DNA of 30,758 nucleotides from assembly GCA_959022495.1 (NCBI GenBank), contig CAUEYX010000036.1, forward strand, positions 1 through 30,758, written 5' to 3'. Each line of letters starts with the position of its first letter. Position 1 is the first letter of the stretch. The stretch comes from an uncultured Lachnospiraceae bacterium. Lineage in GTDB: Bacteria > Bacillota > Clostridia > Lachnospirales > Lachnospiraceae. The notes beneath the pieces were generated by a model. It did not search any database. It had not been told where the DNA came from and saw only the letters and a list, made by a program, of their open reading frames with translations. The translations under genes were made by a program, and so were the position numbers. This document shows positions 30,571 to 30,758 of this stretch, piece after piece.

Positions 30571-30717
30571 GCCTTGAAAGCAGTGGATGAATTAGAATTG
30601 TCGGAAGAATAGAGAAGCATCCTTGATACATTTATTACCAGAACAGAAGAACGAGATAATCCCGTTTTTTTATTTATTCATATGCTACTAAAATATGGCA
30701 GTGTGGTCAATTTTTAA
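30571..30717 (+). pseudogene. Possible decayed reading frame with an internal stop
   Basis: One frame reads ALKAVDELELSEE, a TAG at 30610-30612, then RSILDTFITRTEERDNPVFL up to a TAA at 30715. The helical, charged pattern on both sides of the stop looks protein-like, but no start codon, ribosome site or known family supports it. Low confidence; it may be chance. Confidence 0.2.
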
Positions 30718-30758
30718 AGTAACTTCCACTTTCTCGAAGTAACTTCCATCGAAAGCTA
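30702..30758. repeat. Window-end repeats resembling an IS21-type end
   Basis: AAGTAACTTCCA occurs at 30717-30728 and 30737-30748, exactly 20 bases apart, just after TGTGGTCAATTTTTAA. IS21-type elements begin with TG and carry such repeated transposase sites inside their ends. The transposase genes would lie beyond the window, so this is inference from the repeats only. Confidence 0.4.

Noticed and set aside
1..30758. tRNA and rRNA genes
   Set aside because: I looked for cloverleaf-like stems with a TTCGANNC-type arm and for rRNA-like stretches, and found none that I could support by eye.

Overview
The window looks like a Gram-positive gut anaerobe of the Clostridia (Lachnospiraceae-like). 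Evidence: strong AGGAGG-type ribosome sites, a Tn1549-type conjugative-element backbone, serine recombinases, a Spo0A-C-like small protein, a 2-enoate-reductase-type flavoenzyme and a siphovirus typical of that group. Genus is not determinable by reading. I see no rRNA, tRNA or CRISPR array. Nearly all of it is accessory DNA, and it is a patchwork: about eight joins fuse the middle of one gene to the middle of another. That points to repeated deletion in mobile DNA or, less happily, to assembly chimerism.

Layout. 1-6653: decayed conjugative element, with the RepA C-terminus (DUF6017), a BRO antirepressor fused to the tail of a large SNF2-type helicase, DUF3848/DUF3849 protein, MobC, two small element proteins, a cargo pair (DUF1016 PDDEXK nuclease plus a 144-aa overlapping partner) and a relaxase cut off at its C-terminus. 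6662-9061: prophage slices (zinc ribbon, DUF2815, 5' part of a family A DNA polymerase, then a tail/structural gene missing its start). 9016-10999: the end of one serine recombinase and a complete large serine recombinase. 11086-14391: small regulators, an AT-rich SEC-C/zinc-binding protein of unknown role, and a gene-poor stretch with hairpins and three direct repeats.

14454-20775: the best-preserved and most coherent block. A short-chain dehydrogenase and a MarR regulator diverge from one perfect palindrome; then come sirtuin, flavin/Fe-S oxidoreductase, NodB-like deacetylase and a MATE exporter. Palindromes of the form TCAATAA-N4-TTATTGA lie before sdr/marR and before the sirtuin gene, and a one-mismatch copy lies before the MATE gene. 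This suggests one MarR-controlled regulon for sensing, chemically modifying and exporting a small molecule.

20771-28540: defective siphovirus remnant (lysin tail, truncated IS200 tnpA, DUF1492 regulator, head-tail connector to tape measure). Terminase, portal, protease and capsid genes are absent. The tail chaperone carries a canonical -1 frameshift heptamer, and a RelB/YoeB toxin-antitoxin pair sits antisense between it and the tape measure. 28540-30758: insertion-sequence scars (a DUF6711-transposase chimera and a frameshifted IS481-like transposase), a 66-aa orphan, and a repeat-bearing end that may be the tip of another insertion sequence.
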